Assembly (NCBI RefSeq): GCF_014202765.1
Contig: NZ_JACHHN010000001.1
Location: forward strand, 933,735 to 997,734
Reading direction: 5' to 3'
Origin: Silvimonas terrae
GTDB taxonomy: Bacteria > Pseudomonadota > Gammaproteobacteria > Burkholderiales > Chitinibacteraceae
DNA: 64,000 bases
The position numbers were made by a program, and so were the translations under genes. Below the pieces are notes generated by a model. It searched no databases. It was not told where the DNA came from and saw nothing but the letters and a program-made list of their open reading frames with translations. Position 1 is the first letter of the stretch. The number at the start of each line of letters is the position of its first letter. Below, one piece after another: positions 46,205 to 54,878 of the stretch.

Positions 46205-48412
46205 ATGGAAATCAAGGTCAACTTTCTGGACAAGCTGCGTCTGGAAGCCAAATTCGACGATTTTACGGTCATTGCTGACCAGCCCATCCGCTACAAGGGC
46301 GACGGTTCTGCACCCGGCCCGTTTGATTATTTTCTGGCTTCCTCGGCTTTGTGCGCGGCTTACTTCGTCAAGTTGTACTGTTCTACCCGCAATATCCCCA
46401 CAGAGAATATCCGGCTGTCACAGAACAATATTGTCGATCCGGAAAACCGCTATCAGCAGATTTTCAAGATTCAGGTCGAATTGCCGGCGGATATCTCCGC
46501 CAAAGACCGCGAAGGCATCTTGCGCTCTATTGATCGTTGTACAGTCAAAAAGGTAGTGCAGGCCGGGCCGGAGTTTGTGATTGAAGAAGTAGAAAGTCTG
46601 GATGCAGATGCACAAGCGCTGCTGACGCTTAATCCGTCTGCCGATGCAGCCACCTGGATTCCCGGCAAAGATCTGCCGCTGGAACAAACCATTGCCAATA
46701 TGTCCGGCTTGCTGGCTGATCTGGGCATCAAGATTGAAATTGCATCATGGCGCAACATTGTGCCCAACGTCTGGTCGCTGCATATCCGCGATGCCCACTC
46801 GCCCATGTGTTTTACCAATGGTAAGGGCTCAACCAAAGAAAGCGCGCTGGCCTCTGCCCTGGGCGAATATCTGGAACGCCTGAACTGCAACCATTTCTAC
46901 GCCGGCAGCTTCTGGGGCGAAGACATCGCCAATGCGCCGTTTGTGCATTATCCGGACGAACGCTGGTTCAAGCCCGGCCCCAAAGGTGCGTTGCCGTCGG
47001 AAATTCTGGATGACTACACCCTGGCCATCTACAACCCGGATGGCGAGTTGCTGGGCTCGCACCTGTATGACACTAATTCCGGCAATGTCGAACGCGGCAT
47101 CTGTTCGCTGCCGTTTGTGCGCCAGTCGGATGGTGCGGTGGTGTATTTTCCGTCCAACCTCGTCGAAAACCTCTACGTCAGCAACGGCATGAGCGCCGGC
47201 AATACGCTGGCCGAGGCGCAAGTGCAGTGTTTATCAGAGATTTTTGAGCGGGCCGTCAAACGTGAAATCCTGGAAGGCGAAATCGCCCTGCCGGATGTGC
47301 CGCAAGACGTGCTGGCCAAATACCCGCGAATTCAGGCTGGCATTCAGGGTCTGGAAGAGCAAGGTTTTCCGGTGCTGGTCAAAGACGCATCGCTGGGCGG
47401 CCAATACCCATTGATGTGCGTCACCCTGATGAACCCGCGCACCGGCGGCGTGTTTGCCTCGTTTGGCGCGCATCCCAGCTTTGAAGTGGCGCTGGAGCGC
47501 AGCCTGACTGAGTTGCTGCAAGGGCGCAGTTTTGAAGGGTTGAACGACCTGCCACGGCCCACTTTTGATAGCCACGCCGTGACTGAGCCCAACAACTTTG
47601 TTGAGCATTTTGTGGATTCCAGCGGCGTGGTGTCCTGGCGCTTTTTCAGTGCCAAAGCAGATTACGCATTTGTCGAGTGGGATTTCTCTGGTCACGGCGA
47701 AAACTCAAATGCCGAGGAAGCCGCGGCCCTGTTCGGCATTCTGCAAAGCATGGGCAAAGAAGCCTACGCGGCCGAGTACACCCATCTGGGCGCCACTGCC
47801 TGCCGCATTCTGGTACCCGGGTATTCTGAGGTGTACCCGGTTGAAGACCTGGTCTGGGACAACACCAACATTGCGCTGTGGTTCCGTGCCGATATCCTGA
47901 ATCTGCACCAGCTGGATGATGCCGCGCTGGAGCGCCTGTTGGCGCGTCTGGATAATAGCGAGCGCGATGATTACACCGACATTGCCACACTGATCGGCAT
48001 TGAGTTCGATGAAAACACAGTATGGGGCCAGCTCACGGTGCTGGAACTGAAACTGTTGATCCATCTGGCCTTGCAACAATTTGAAGATGCCCAAGACCTG
48101 GTGGGTGCCTTCTTGCAATACAACGACAACACGCTGGAGCGCGGCCTGTTCTATCAAGCCCTGAGTGCCGTGCTGGAAGTGGTGTTGAGCGACGAACTGG
48201 AACTGGACGACTACGTCTTCAACTTCCGCCGCATGTTTGGCGACGCCCGCATGGATGCGGCTTTGGGCTCGGTCGATGGTAGCGTGCGTTTCTACGGCTT
48301 GACGCCAACCAGTATGAAACTGGAGGGACTGGACCGCCATCAGCGCTTGATCGACAGTTACACAAAACTGCATGTGGCGCGTGCCAAAGCGGCAGAACGG
48401 AAATCGGCGTGA
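46205..48412 (+). CDS. ycaO: OsmC-domain/YcaO-domain fusion protein
   Basis: 735 aa. Residues about 1-140 are an OsmC-like domain (SAPGPFDYFLASSALCAAYF, split by the usual reactive cysteine, and Cys near DRCTVKK). From about 150 the protein aligns with E. coli YcaO: ATWIPGKDLPLEQT, CFTNGKGSTKESALASALGEY, ERLNCNHFYA, YVSNGMSAGNTLAEA, then a helical C-terminal domain. YcaO enzymes activate amide backbones with ATP; the E. coli protein affects methylthiolation of ribosomal protein S12. The OsmC part suggests thiol/peroxide chemistry. Single-gene unit with a strong terminator. Confidence 0.93.
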   Translation: MEIKVNFLDKLRLEAKFDDFTVIADQPIRYKGDGSAPGPFDYFLASSALCAAYFVKLYCSTRNIPTENIRLSQNNIVDPENRYQQIFKIQVELPADISAKDREGILRSIDRCTVKKVVQAGPEFVIEEVESLDADAQALLTLNPSADAATWIPGKDLPLEQTIANMSGLLADLGIKIEIASWRNIVPNVWSLHIRDAHSPMCFTNGKGSTKESALASALGEYLERLNCNHFYAGSFWGEDIANAPFVHYPDERWFKPGPKGALPSEILDDYTLAIYNPDGELLGSHLYDTNSGNVERGICSLPFVRQSDGAVVYFPSNLVENLYVSNGMSAGNTLAEAQVQCLSEIFERAVKREILEGEIALPDVPQDVLAKYPRIQAGIQGLEEQGFPVLVKDASLGGQYPLMCVTLMNPRTGGVFASFGAHPSFEVALERSLTELLQGRSFEGLNDLPRPTFDSHAVTEPNNFVEHFVDSSGVVSWRFFSAKADYAFVEWDFSGHGENSNAEEAAALFGILQSMGKEAYAAEYTHLGATACRILVPGYSEVYPVEDLVWDNTNIALWFRADILNLHQLDDAALERLLARLDNSERDDYTDIATLIGIEFDENTVWGQLTVLELKLLIHLALQQFEDAQDLVGAFLQYNDNTLERGLFYQALSAVLEVVLSDELELDDYVFNFRRMFGDARMDAALGSVDGSVRFYGLTPTSMKLEGLDRHQRLIDSYTKLHVARAKAAERKSA

Positions 48413-48442
48413 AAAAGTAAAGTCTGAAAGTCCGTAAAACTG

Positions 48443-48472
48443 AAAAACCACCGCTTTGTCGGTGGTTTTTTT
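48443..48472. terminator. Terminator after the OsmC-YcaO gene
   Basis: Stem AAAACCACCG/CGGTGGTTTT with loop CTTTGT and T-run. Confidence 0.9.
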
Positions 48473-48628
48473 ATGGGTTCGGTGGGGCGCAATGACGAGG
48501 GTTTAGACGCGGGGGCGATTGGCCGGTTCGTGTGTGCCCTTTTGGCCTACGGGATCCACGCCCGGCCGGAAGTGAGCGGGGATGCTTGCGGGTAAGGTGG
48601 TTTGGGTTGGCCACGAACCGGCGCACGA

Positions 48629-49585
48629 TCAGACCGTGGGTTTGCACCGCGTGAACTGTTGCTCAGTGACGAGGCGCCCCCATTGGGTTCCTTCCTCTTC
48701 CCAGGTGAGTTCGAATCCGACGGACTCGTACAACCGGCGGGCTGCATCCAGACCCTTGAATGTCCAGAGTTGCGTAGCGCCGAAACCATGGTCGTCGCAA
48801 AACGCAATGGCTTGGGTTAGCAATTCCCGCCCCACACCAGTGCCGCGACATCCGTTGTCCAGGATAAACCAGCGCAAGTGAGCCTCACTGTTTCCCAGCC
48901 CCTGGCCGTCAATGGCAATCGATCCGACAATCTGGCCGTTTTGAACTGCGGCCCAGATCTGATTTGCGGGTTGGTCGAGCCTGCCTGTGAATTCCGCGAC
49001 GCCTGCGGCCACCTTGCTCTCGAAGAATTGGCCAAAATGCCACTGGCGGGAATAGAAATCCGCGTGCATTTGCGCAATGCGCCCGATCAGTCCTGGCCGA
49101 TAGCCTGTATGGATGTCGATTGAGCGGGCAGCGGCATCGCCGGGTTGTGCGTGACGTTGCTTCAAGGCATTAGCGTAGGCGCCGAGGCCCTGCGCGACGA
49201 GAAGTTGTTGTTCGGGGTCGAGTTGACTCATCGCAGTAATAACCTGTTGCTGGCCATGCGCATGGATATCCGCCACAGTGCGTTGACCCTGAGGCGTGAG
49301 CGCAAGCTGCTTGAAGCGCCCGTCATCTTTCACTGGTGCTTCTTCAATTTCTCCTGCCTCAATCAGCTTTCCCACCATCCGGCTGACGCTGGATTTTTCC
49401 AGCCCAAGCATTTGCACCAACTGGGCCGCAGGCATGGCGCCATGCAGATCAATTTCGAGCAAAGCATGCACCGCCGAGGGGGAGTAACTGGTGCCGGCCA
49501 GGGTGGATTTCATGAAGCCCAACTCACGCACCATGGTGCGTGATGCGGAACGAATGTCCTCAACCAGGGAGGGGGTCATGTTCAT
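48629..49585 (-). CDS. MarR-type regulator fused to GNAT acetyltransferase
   Basis: 318 aa from MNMTPSLVEDI; ATG 49615 is less likely because it lies in the operator region. The N-terminal winged helix (about 20-150; AQLVQMLGLEKSSVSRMVGK) is followed by a GNAT domain (about 165-310; WFILDNGCRGTGVGRELL with the acetyl-CoA loop R/Q-x-x-G-x-G/A form RGTGVG, and AARRLYESVGFELTWEE). Such fusions are known; the acetylation target is undefined. Two copies of one palindromic motif lie just upstream, implying autoregulation. Confidence 0.92.
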   Translation of the reverse strand: MNMTPSLVEDIRSASRTMVRELGFMKSTLAGTSYSPSAVHALLEIDLHGAMPAAQLVQMLGLEKSSVSRMVGKLIEAGEIEEAPVKDDGRFKQLALTPQGQRTVADIHAHGQQQVITAMSQLDPEQQLLVAQGLGAYANALKQRHAQPGDAAARSIDIHTGYRPGLIGRIAQMHADFYSRQWHFGQFFESKVAAGVAEFTGRLDQPANQIWAAVQNGQIVGSIAIDGQGLGNSEAHLRWFILDNGCRGTGVGRELLTQAIAFCDDHGFGATQLWTFKGLDAARRLYESVGFELTWEEEGTQWGRLVTEQQFTRCKPTV

Positions 49586-49607
49586 GATGGGTAGATTCCG
49601 TAAAACA

Positions 49608-49624
49608 AGTTGCAATATACAACT
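49608..49624. promoter_or_regulatory. MarR-type operator, copy 1
   Basis: AGTTGCAATATACAACT: inverted arms AGTTG/CAACT, 23 bp upstream of the chosen start of the MarR-GNAT gene. Confidence 0.6.
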
Positions 49625-49650
49625 ACAGGGCTAAAGCATAAGGCATGATG

Positions 49651-49665
49651 GTTGTACAATGCAAC
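49651..49665. promoter_or_regulatory. MarR-type operator, copy 2
   Basis: GTTGTACAATGCAAC; on the minus strand AGTTGCATTGTACAACC, matching copy 1 at 13 of 17 positions. Centres are about 42 bp (four helical turns) apart. Confidence 0.6.
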
Positions 49666-49737
49666 TATGATGGATATTCTAATTTACTCCATATTTGTTG
49701 TTTTTTATAAATACATCAAATAAATTGTATTTATGAT

Positions 49738-49767
49738 TTGACATGAAATTTGTTGTCGACCTAAGAT
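49738..49767 (+). promoter_or_regulatory. Promoter of hipBA
   Basis: Perfect -35 TTGACA (49738-49743), 18-bp spacer, -10 TAAGAT (49762-49767). The start point would fall inside the palindrome, 10-17 nt before ATG 49791, so the mRNA is nearly leaderless. Confidence 0.6.
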
Positions 49768-49790
49768 GAGGACTCTCTTGGAGAGTCCTC
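49768..49790. promoter_or_regulatory. HipB operator / start-codon hairpin
   Basis: Perfect 10-bp arms GAGGACTCTC/GAGAGTCCTC with TTG between, ending directly at the hipB ATG. The only ribosome-site candidate (GGAG at 49780) lies inside it. Confidence 0.7.
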
Positions 49791-50189
49791 ATGCGCTACC
49801 CGGTCTATGACAGTTTGTCCCTCAGTGAAATGCTGGTCAGCGCCAGAAAACGCCTTGGTTTGTCTCAGCGACAACTGGCAGAACGGCTTGGCATGCAACA
49901 GCAAAACTATGCCCGCATGGAGAAAAACCCGGGTTCTGTCGCGCTGGATACCATGCTGGCCATTTTCGTGGTCCTGGGTCTGGGCATGGTGCTGGATGAG
50001 TTGCCAGATACGGGCAGGCAGGCTGCTATGGGTTTGTCGGTAAAACGGCGTATCAATACTCAAAAAGGGTCCCGGGCGAGGTCAGAGACGCAACCAGAGA
50101 AAGTGACCAGGGTCGAAGAGCAAAAAACGGGGTATCAGCCATTGCCCGCGGGTTCCATCTGGGGTGACGAGCCGCCGGAGGACTTCTGA
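49791..50189 (+). CDS. hipB: HipB-type antitoxin (XRE HTH)
   Basis: 132 aa. The HTH spans about residues 12-65 (LVSARKRLGLSQRQLAERLG, then QQQNYARMEKNPGSV). The charged C-terminal tail (about 80-132) is likely flexible and HipA-contacting, ending GSIWGDEPPEDF. Binds and neutralises HipA and represses the operon. Longer than E. coli HipB (88 aa). Its TGA overlaps the hipA ATG by one base. Confidence 0.9.
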   Translation: MRYPVYDSLSLSEMLVSARKRLGLSQRQLAERLGMQQQNYARMEKNPGSVALDTMLAIFVVLGLGMVLDELPDTGRQAAMGLSVKRRINTQKGSRARSETQPEKVTRVEEQKTGYQPLPAGSIWGDEPPEDF

Positions 50190-51529
50190 TGCCGGTGCTC
50201 GCTGTCTGGATGAACGGGCTTCGTGTTGGCTTCTGGCGCAGTGGCAAGCAGGGGGACGAGTTTGCCTACGATGAGGATTGGCTGAGCGACAGCAACGCGC
50301 TGCGGCGACCACTTTCTCTTTCCTTGAAATTCCGGCCTGGTAATCAGCCTTATAAAGATGAACGGGTCAGGAATTTCTTCGACAATCTTTTACCAGACAG
50401 TGATCACATCCGCCGCCGGCTTGCCAGTCAGCACCGGCTTGCCAGCGTGGATGCCTTTGACTTGCTGCGTGCCATCGGCAGAGATTGCGTGGGGGCATTG
50501 CAACTCTTGCCGGTGGATGTCGCCCCGGAAAACCTGACCTCAATCCAGGGCGAAGTGCTGGACGAGGCGGGCGTTGCGCGGGTACTGCGACACACACAGG
50601 GCAATGCGCCGGCGGCCATGCTTGATGATGATGGAGAATTGCGCATCTCGATTGCCGGTGCCCAGGAAAAAACCGCACTCCTGTTTCATGATGGCCGCTG
50701 GCAAAAGCCGGTGGGCAGTACGCCATCGACGCATATCCTCAAATTGCCCATGGGTGAGATCACCGTCAGCACCGGTGCGCTGGACATGCGGCATTCCGTT
50801 GAAAATGAATGGCTATGCAGCCGGATTCTCCAGGCTTTTGGTCTGGCGGTGGCGCATTCCGAGATCGCCACCTTTGAAGAAATGACGGTGTTGTCCGTAG
50901 AACGGTTTGATCGGCGCTTGTCCAGGCAGGGTGACTGGATCATGCGTTTGCCGCAGGAGGACTTCTGTCAATGTCTGGGTGTTAACTCCCTGAACAAATA
51001 CGCCAACAATGGCGGTCCGAAAGCGGAAGATCTCAATCGGCTCCTGGCGCAAGCCGATGCAAGCAACTCAGCACAAGATCGGGTTCAATTCTTTCGCACA
51101 CTGGTCATTTTCTGGATGCTGGCGGCGATTGATGGCCACGCCAAGAATTTCAGTATTTTCTTGCAGGCGGACTCAAAGTACCGGCTGACGCCGCTGTACG
51201 ACGTATTGTCTGCGCACCCGGTGATGGGCAAGGGCAAAGGGCAGTACCACGAAAGCAAGGTAAAGCTGGCCATGCCGGTACAAGGGGAGAGTGGCCCGCA
51301 CTATCTGGTGTCCCGGATACAGGTACGGCACTGGATTCATTTTGGGGTAGAGGTCCTGAAAATTGCGCCGGAAGCGCAAATCCGCCGCTTGTTACAAGAA
51401 CTGGCCGACAGCACGGAAGGCGTCATTGCCAGGGTCGCAGCGCAAATCCCGTCTGCTTTTCCGGGGCGTATTGCGGACAGCATTTTTAGTGGGCTCAGAA
51501 AGTATGCCGGCAAACTGAACGCCGGGTAA
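50189..51529 (+). CDS. hipA: HipA-type serine/threonine kinase toxin
   Basis: 446 aa. The N-terminal subdomain includes LSLSLKFRPGNQPYKDERVRNFFDNLLPD (split motif VRNFFDNLLP typical of HipA). The ATP-binding loop is SIAGAQEKTALL; the catalytic Asp lies in AIDGHAKNFSIF (about 314) and the metal-binding Asp in LTPLYDVLSAH (about 333). E. coli HipA phosphorylates glutamyl-tRNA synthetase, triggering growth arrest and persistence. All kinase residues seem present, so the toxin is probably active. Confidence 0.93.
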   Translation: MPVLAVWMNGLRVGFWRSGKQGDEFAYDEDWLSDSNALRRPLSLSLKFRPGNQPYKDERVRNFFDNLLPDSDHIRRRLASQHRLASVDAFDLLRAIGRDCVGALQLLPVDVAPENLTSIQGEVLDEAGVARVLRHTQGNAPAAMLDDDGELRISIAGAQEKTALLFHDGRWQKPVGSTPSTHILKLPMGEITVSTGALDMRHSVENEWLCSRILQAFGLAVAHSEIATFEEMTVLSVERFDRRLSRQGDWIMRLPQEDFCQCLGVNSLNKYANNGGPKAEDLNRLLAQADASNSAQDRVQFFRTLVIFWMLAAIDGHAKNFSIFLQADSKYRLTPLYDVLSAHPVMGKGKGQYHESKVKLAMPVQGESGPHYLVSRIQVRHWIHFGVEVLKIAPEAQIRRLLQELADSTEGVIARVAAQIPSAFPGRIADSIFSGLRKYAGKLNAG

Positions 51530-51659
51530 CGCCGTTGCTGTTCTGAATGGCAATGATTGGCCCGCTTCGGTGGCGGTTTAAAGTATCTGGGTTCCAGCAA
51601 CCGAAGCGGATATCTGCGGATATCTCTTTAGAAGTTCCCGTTAGAGTTCCCCTCGTTGT

Positions 51660-52547
51660 TCAGACGCCGCGTGCTTGCAGCAAGTCGCTGACCAGGGTTG
51701 GCCCGGTGGGCTGCCAACCCAATGCGGATTGAGTCCAGGCGCTGGATGCCGGCATATCCAGCGCGGTAAACATGGCCATCCATCCAAAATGTTCCGGGGC
51801 TTGTTCCGGCGTGATCGAAATGACCGGCAGATTCAACCGTTGGCCCAGCGCCTCAGCGATGTCCCGGCTGCGTACCCCTTCTTCACCCACAGCGTGATAA
51901 CGGGCTCCGTGCCGGCCAGCTTCTATAGCCAGCCGATACAGCTGAACCACATCTGAGAGTTGGCCGGCAGGCCAGCGGTTTTGGCCTTCTCCGACATAAG
52001 CCACAGTGCCTTTTTGGCGCGCAATTTCAATCAGCGGGGAAATCAAACCTTGCTTGTGCTGGTCATGAACTTGCGGTAGCCGCATTACGGACACATTGAT
52101 GCCGGCCTCAAGCAATGCGTTGCCAGCCATTTCAGACGCAACGCGCGGATTCGGGTGGGCAAAATTGCAAATGTCCTCCCGGGCAAGTTCACCATGCTGA
52201 CCGGAGCCCAAACCTGTGCCAGATGTGATCACCAACGGGCGCGAACTCCCGGCGAGCGCGGCCCCCAGCGCGGCAATAACGCGTTTGTCTTTCTCGCAGT
52301 TCTCTACAAATCTGGAGAAATCATGATCAAACGCGGTGTGAATGACCGCATCGGCCTCGGCGGCCCCGCGTCGCAAGCCTTCGGGGTCTTCCAGTGTGCC
52401 GCGATAGACACCCACCCCTGCTGATTCAAGTTTTCTGGCGCCGGTGTCCGAGCGGGTGACGCCGATCACTTCATGGCCCGAAGCAAGGAGTTCCGGGATG
52501 AGGGCAGAGCCAATAAAGCCGGTGGCACCGGTAAGAAAGATGCGCAT
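51660..52547 (-). CDS. NAD(P)-dependent epimerase/dehydratase-like reductase
   Basis: 295 aa extended short-chain-dehydrogenase fold. The nucleotide-binding motif FLTGATGFIGSALIPELL is at the N-terminus (GxxGxxG), with ADAVIHTAFDHD as the following strand. The canonical catalytic YxxxK is not obvious (ASEMAGNALL in that position), so it may be an atypical member. Single gene; substrate unknown. Confidence 0.85.
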   Translation of the reverse strand: MRIFLTGATGFIGSALIPELLASGHEVIGVTRSDTGARKLESAGVGVYRGTLEDPEGLRRGAAEADAVIHTAFDHDFSRFVENCEKDKRVIAALGAALAGSSRPLVITSGTGLGSGQHGELAREDICNFAHPNPRVASEMAGNALLEAGINVSVMRLPQVHDQHKQGLISPLIEIARQKGTVAYVGEGQNRWPAGQLSDVVQLYRLAIEAGRHGARYHAVGEEGVRSRDIAEALGQRLNLPVISITPEQAPEHFGWMAMFTALDMPASSAWTQSALGWQPTGPTLVSDLLQARGV

Positions 52548-52844
52548 GCTGGAAACCTCGCAGAGTGATGGAGGCTTAACTATCCGGCTGGCGTTCGGGA
52601 TTTAAAAGTAGTGGCTTCTTCATAGTATGGCGACTAACAGGATGAGGACGTTCGTTGCGCTCTTTTTATGCAATGAAAAGCAACCTGGTTCAAGACCTGC
52701 CGCTGCTGCTCTCGTAATACTCAATTTTGATATGAAGGGCAGTCAGGCGCTTAACGGCACGCAACCCGGCCTGCAGTCTCAGGAGTGGCGTGCTTTCAAT
52801 CACCATGCTGGTGATAACCAACCTTTGTGAACCAGGGGATTGTC
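52548..52844. other. Divergent intergenic region
   Basis: About 300 bp between the reductase and the LuxR-type gene. No gene or distinct palindrome was recognised; presumed to hold both promoters. Confidence 0.4.
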
Positions 52845-53480
52845 ATGATCGAGACTATGCCTTTGCATGTTGCCGTAGCGCACCGCAACCCGCTGGTGGC
52901 TTGCGGCATTGCAGGATTACTCGCGTCCGTAGAGGACATTGCCGTATCGATCCATCCGCCTGAGTGGGTGGAGTCGCGCCGGTTTACGGGAGTGGATGTC
53001 ATCATCGGGGATTACGACACGGCAAGCCGGTTTTTGCAGCGCTTGCGCGGCGATTCCCGCTACCCGGAGAACGCACCCCGTGTTTTGCTGCTCACGGTGC
53101 GCGACAGCGAGCGGGAAATGCGTCACGCCTTTGATCTGGGCGTTCACGGCTATTTGCTTATTGATTGCGATGCGGGCGCGCTGGAGTGCTGCATCCGCAA
53201 GCTGGCAGCAGGTCAGCGGTATCTGAGTGATGCCTTGTCCCAGCGGCTGGTTGATTCGCTCTCGCGTGAAACGCTGACCGCACGGGAGCAGGATGTATTG
53301 ACGCTGATGGCCAACGGCAATTGCAATCGGGAAATCGCCGCCTCGCTGGGGATCTCGGTGGGGACGACCAAAACCCATGTCGCTTCCATTCTCGACAAAT
53401 TGCAGGCCAACTCCCGCACCCGCGCCGCCGCCATTGCCCGGGATCGCGGGCTGATTACGGTGTCTTACTCTGTCTCTTGA
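52845..53480 (+). CDS. LuxR/NarL-type response regulator
   Basis: 211 aa from MIETMPLHVAVAHRNPL, with AGGGGAT upstream. The N-terminal receiver domain is somewhat divergent: the first acidic pair reads AHRNP rather than DD, while the phospho-acceptor position is kept in DVIIGDYDTASRF. The C-terminal HTH is a clear LuxR type (LTAREQDVLTLMANGNCNREIAA, split by EIAASLGISVGTTKTHV). The missing acidic pocket suggests phosphorylation-independent control. No partner kinase is adjacent. Confidence 0.85.
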   Translation: MIETMPLHVAVAHRNPLVACGIAGLLASVEDIAVSIHPPEWVESRRFTGVDVIIGDYDTASRFLQRLRGDSRYPENAPRVLLLTVRDSEREMRHAFDLGVHGYLLIDCDAGALECCIRKLAAGQRYLSDALSQRLVDSLSRETLTAREQDVLTLMANGNCNREIAASLGISVGTTKTHVASILDKLQANSRTRAAAIARDRGLITVSYSVS

Positions 53481-53544
53481 AGCACGGTCTCTGTATCGGG
53501 TTGTCCAGTCAGGAGGAGCACATTGCCGCCGCGCTGGATATCGC

Positions 53545-53569
53545 TTCGCCCCACAACAAGTGGGGCGAA
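53545..53569. terminator. Strong hairpin between convergent genes
   Basis: Ten-bp stem TTCGCCCCAC/GTGGGGCGAA with loop AACAA, no T-tract on either side. It lies 65 bp after the regulator stop and may act as an end-stabilising structure rather than a classical terminator. Confidence 0.4.
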
Positions 53570-53627
53570 TGCGCCTGGTTAGCGATGGTTTTGTGTGTGC
53601 GGATCGCCGGGTTGATCACTAAAACGA

Positions 53628-53702
53628 TCAATGAAACATGATGGCAATCAGGATGATGATCGGGATCGGTACGCCCAGAAAAAACAGTAGCAAGGAACGC
53701 AT
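53628..53702 (-). CDS. 24-aa hydrophobic small protein
   Basis: A GAAGGAG ribosome site lies 6 bp before the ATG. The product begins MRSLLLFFLGVPIPIIILIA and ends in MFH, i.e. one membrane helix with a central Pro-x-Pro kink. Very similar tiny proteins recur in Proteobacteria, usually unannotated. It follows the 313-aa membrane protein gene on the same strand by 54 bp, so co-transcription is likely if the order is upstream membrane gene then this one; here it lies downstream of it. Confidence 0.7.
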   Translation of the reverse strand: MRSLLLFFLGVPIPIIILIAIMFH

Positions 53703-53756
53703 GTCAGTCTCCTTCAAGGGTGGTGGCCGCGGGATGGCGCGCCATACAAATCAATA

Positions 53757-54698
53757 TCAAGCGCGGGCGACAATGGCCGGGCGATCACGATGCTTGCCGC
53801 CAACGGTGGCAAAAAAGCTGGCAAAGAACGCGCCGCACAACAAGGCCACAAACATCCACAACGCGCTATAGGCCGTGGCTTTTCGGGCTTTGTCGGCAGC
53901 GGCCCTGGCCGATTCCGTCGCCTCATTCACAGTTCGGGTCAGTCGCTCGTAGGTCTGGTTGACGCGGGTTTGGGCGGTAGCCTGGTCCAGCCCGGTCTGC
54001 CGGGCTACGACGCTGGCCAGGTATTGCTTGTCTTGTGCGTCCAGGGTGCCGGTACGCAGGCCATTGGCCAGAATCCGCGTGGCCTCGGCCCGGCTGCTGG
54101 CATCGGCGGCCTGGGTATCTGCCGGGGCTTGATTGCTACGGAACAGCAGGTCGACAAAGTAGCTATTGGCAGCATTGCCCGCGTTGGGGCCGGGGGTTGC
54201 CATCTGGCTGGCTCCGGCGGCTACGCCGGTCGTGGCGGCGCGCAGCGCACCGGCACCTGCTTCGGCGCCGCCACTCAAGACCGTACCAATCGCACTGGCC
54301 AGCAATGTGGCCGTTACCAGCGTGGCAATGGCCCAGGTCAGCATGCCGTGGGCCGTATCACGAAAATAAACTTCGTCTACATGAATATCGACCCAGCTAT
54401 TGCGCAAGCGGCCAGCCAGGTACCCACCCAGGCCAGACGCCGCAATTTGTGTCAGCGCCAGCCAGATCACGGTAGATATCCCAATGGTCGATGCGGTGAC
54501 CCCCGTGTTGGTCCAGGGAGAAATCGCTGATAAGCCCAGGCCAAAGCCCAGGATTACCAGAATGAAAGCCAGTGCAGCGGCGGCTGCAGCTCCGGCCAGG
54601 ATCGCGCTCCACGACAGGCCGCTGGTCAATGAATGGGACGTGGTGTTCGCCAATCCCGGGGCAATATGTTCTGTGGTCAGCGGTGCGGTGGGATGCAT
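53757..54698 (-). CDS. Multi-pass membrane protein of unknown function
   Basis: 313 aa from MHPTAPLTTEH with a GGAGG ribosome site; the frame extends 59 codons further without support. Four likely transmembrane helices: about 30-55 (AILAGAAAAAALAFILVILG), 70-95, 120-145 (WAIATLVTATLLASAIGTVL) and near 280-300. Between helices 3 and 4 lies a long soluble helical region (ADASSRAEATRILANGLRTG ... ATQTRVNQTYERLTRTVNEA-type). No established function. Confidence 0.7.
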   Translation of the reverse strand: MHPTAPLTTEHIAPGLANTTSHSLTSGLSWSAILAGAAAAAALAFILVILGFGLGLSAISPWTNTGVTASTIGISTVIWLALTQIAASGLGGYLAGRLRNSWVDIHVDEVYFRDTAHGMLTWAIATLVTATLLASAIGTVLSGGAEAGAGALRAATTGVAAGASQMATPGPNAGNAANSYFVDLLFRSNQAPADTQAADASSRAEATRILANGLRTGTLDAQDKQYLASVVARQTGLDQATAQTRVNQTYERLTRTVNEATESARAAADKARKATAYSALWMFVALLCGAFFASFFATVGGKHRDRPAIVARA

Positions 54699-54878
54699 GA
54701 TCCGGGCCTCCTGTTGTCGGTGCAGAGTCTGGCCGTGCTGGCCAGATGGTTCGCCTTGTGCGTGAAATAACCAGGCTGATTGCAGTGTCGGCGCAAGCCC
54801 GGCCGGAAGATGTAGGTAGACCAAATGGATTGGGGTCAGACGAAGGCGCAAATTGCAGATGGCATTGCCGGACAACCG

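Noticed and set aside
51603-51624. Tandem GCGGATATCT repeat after hipA
   Set aside because: Only two short copies, no associated structure.
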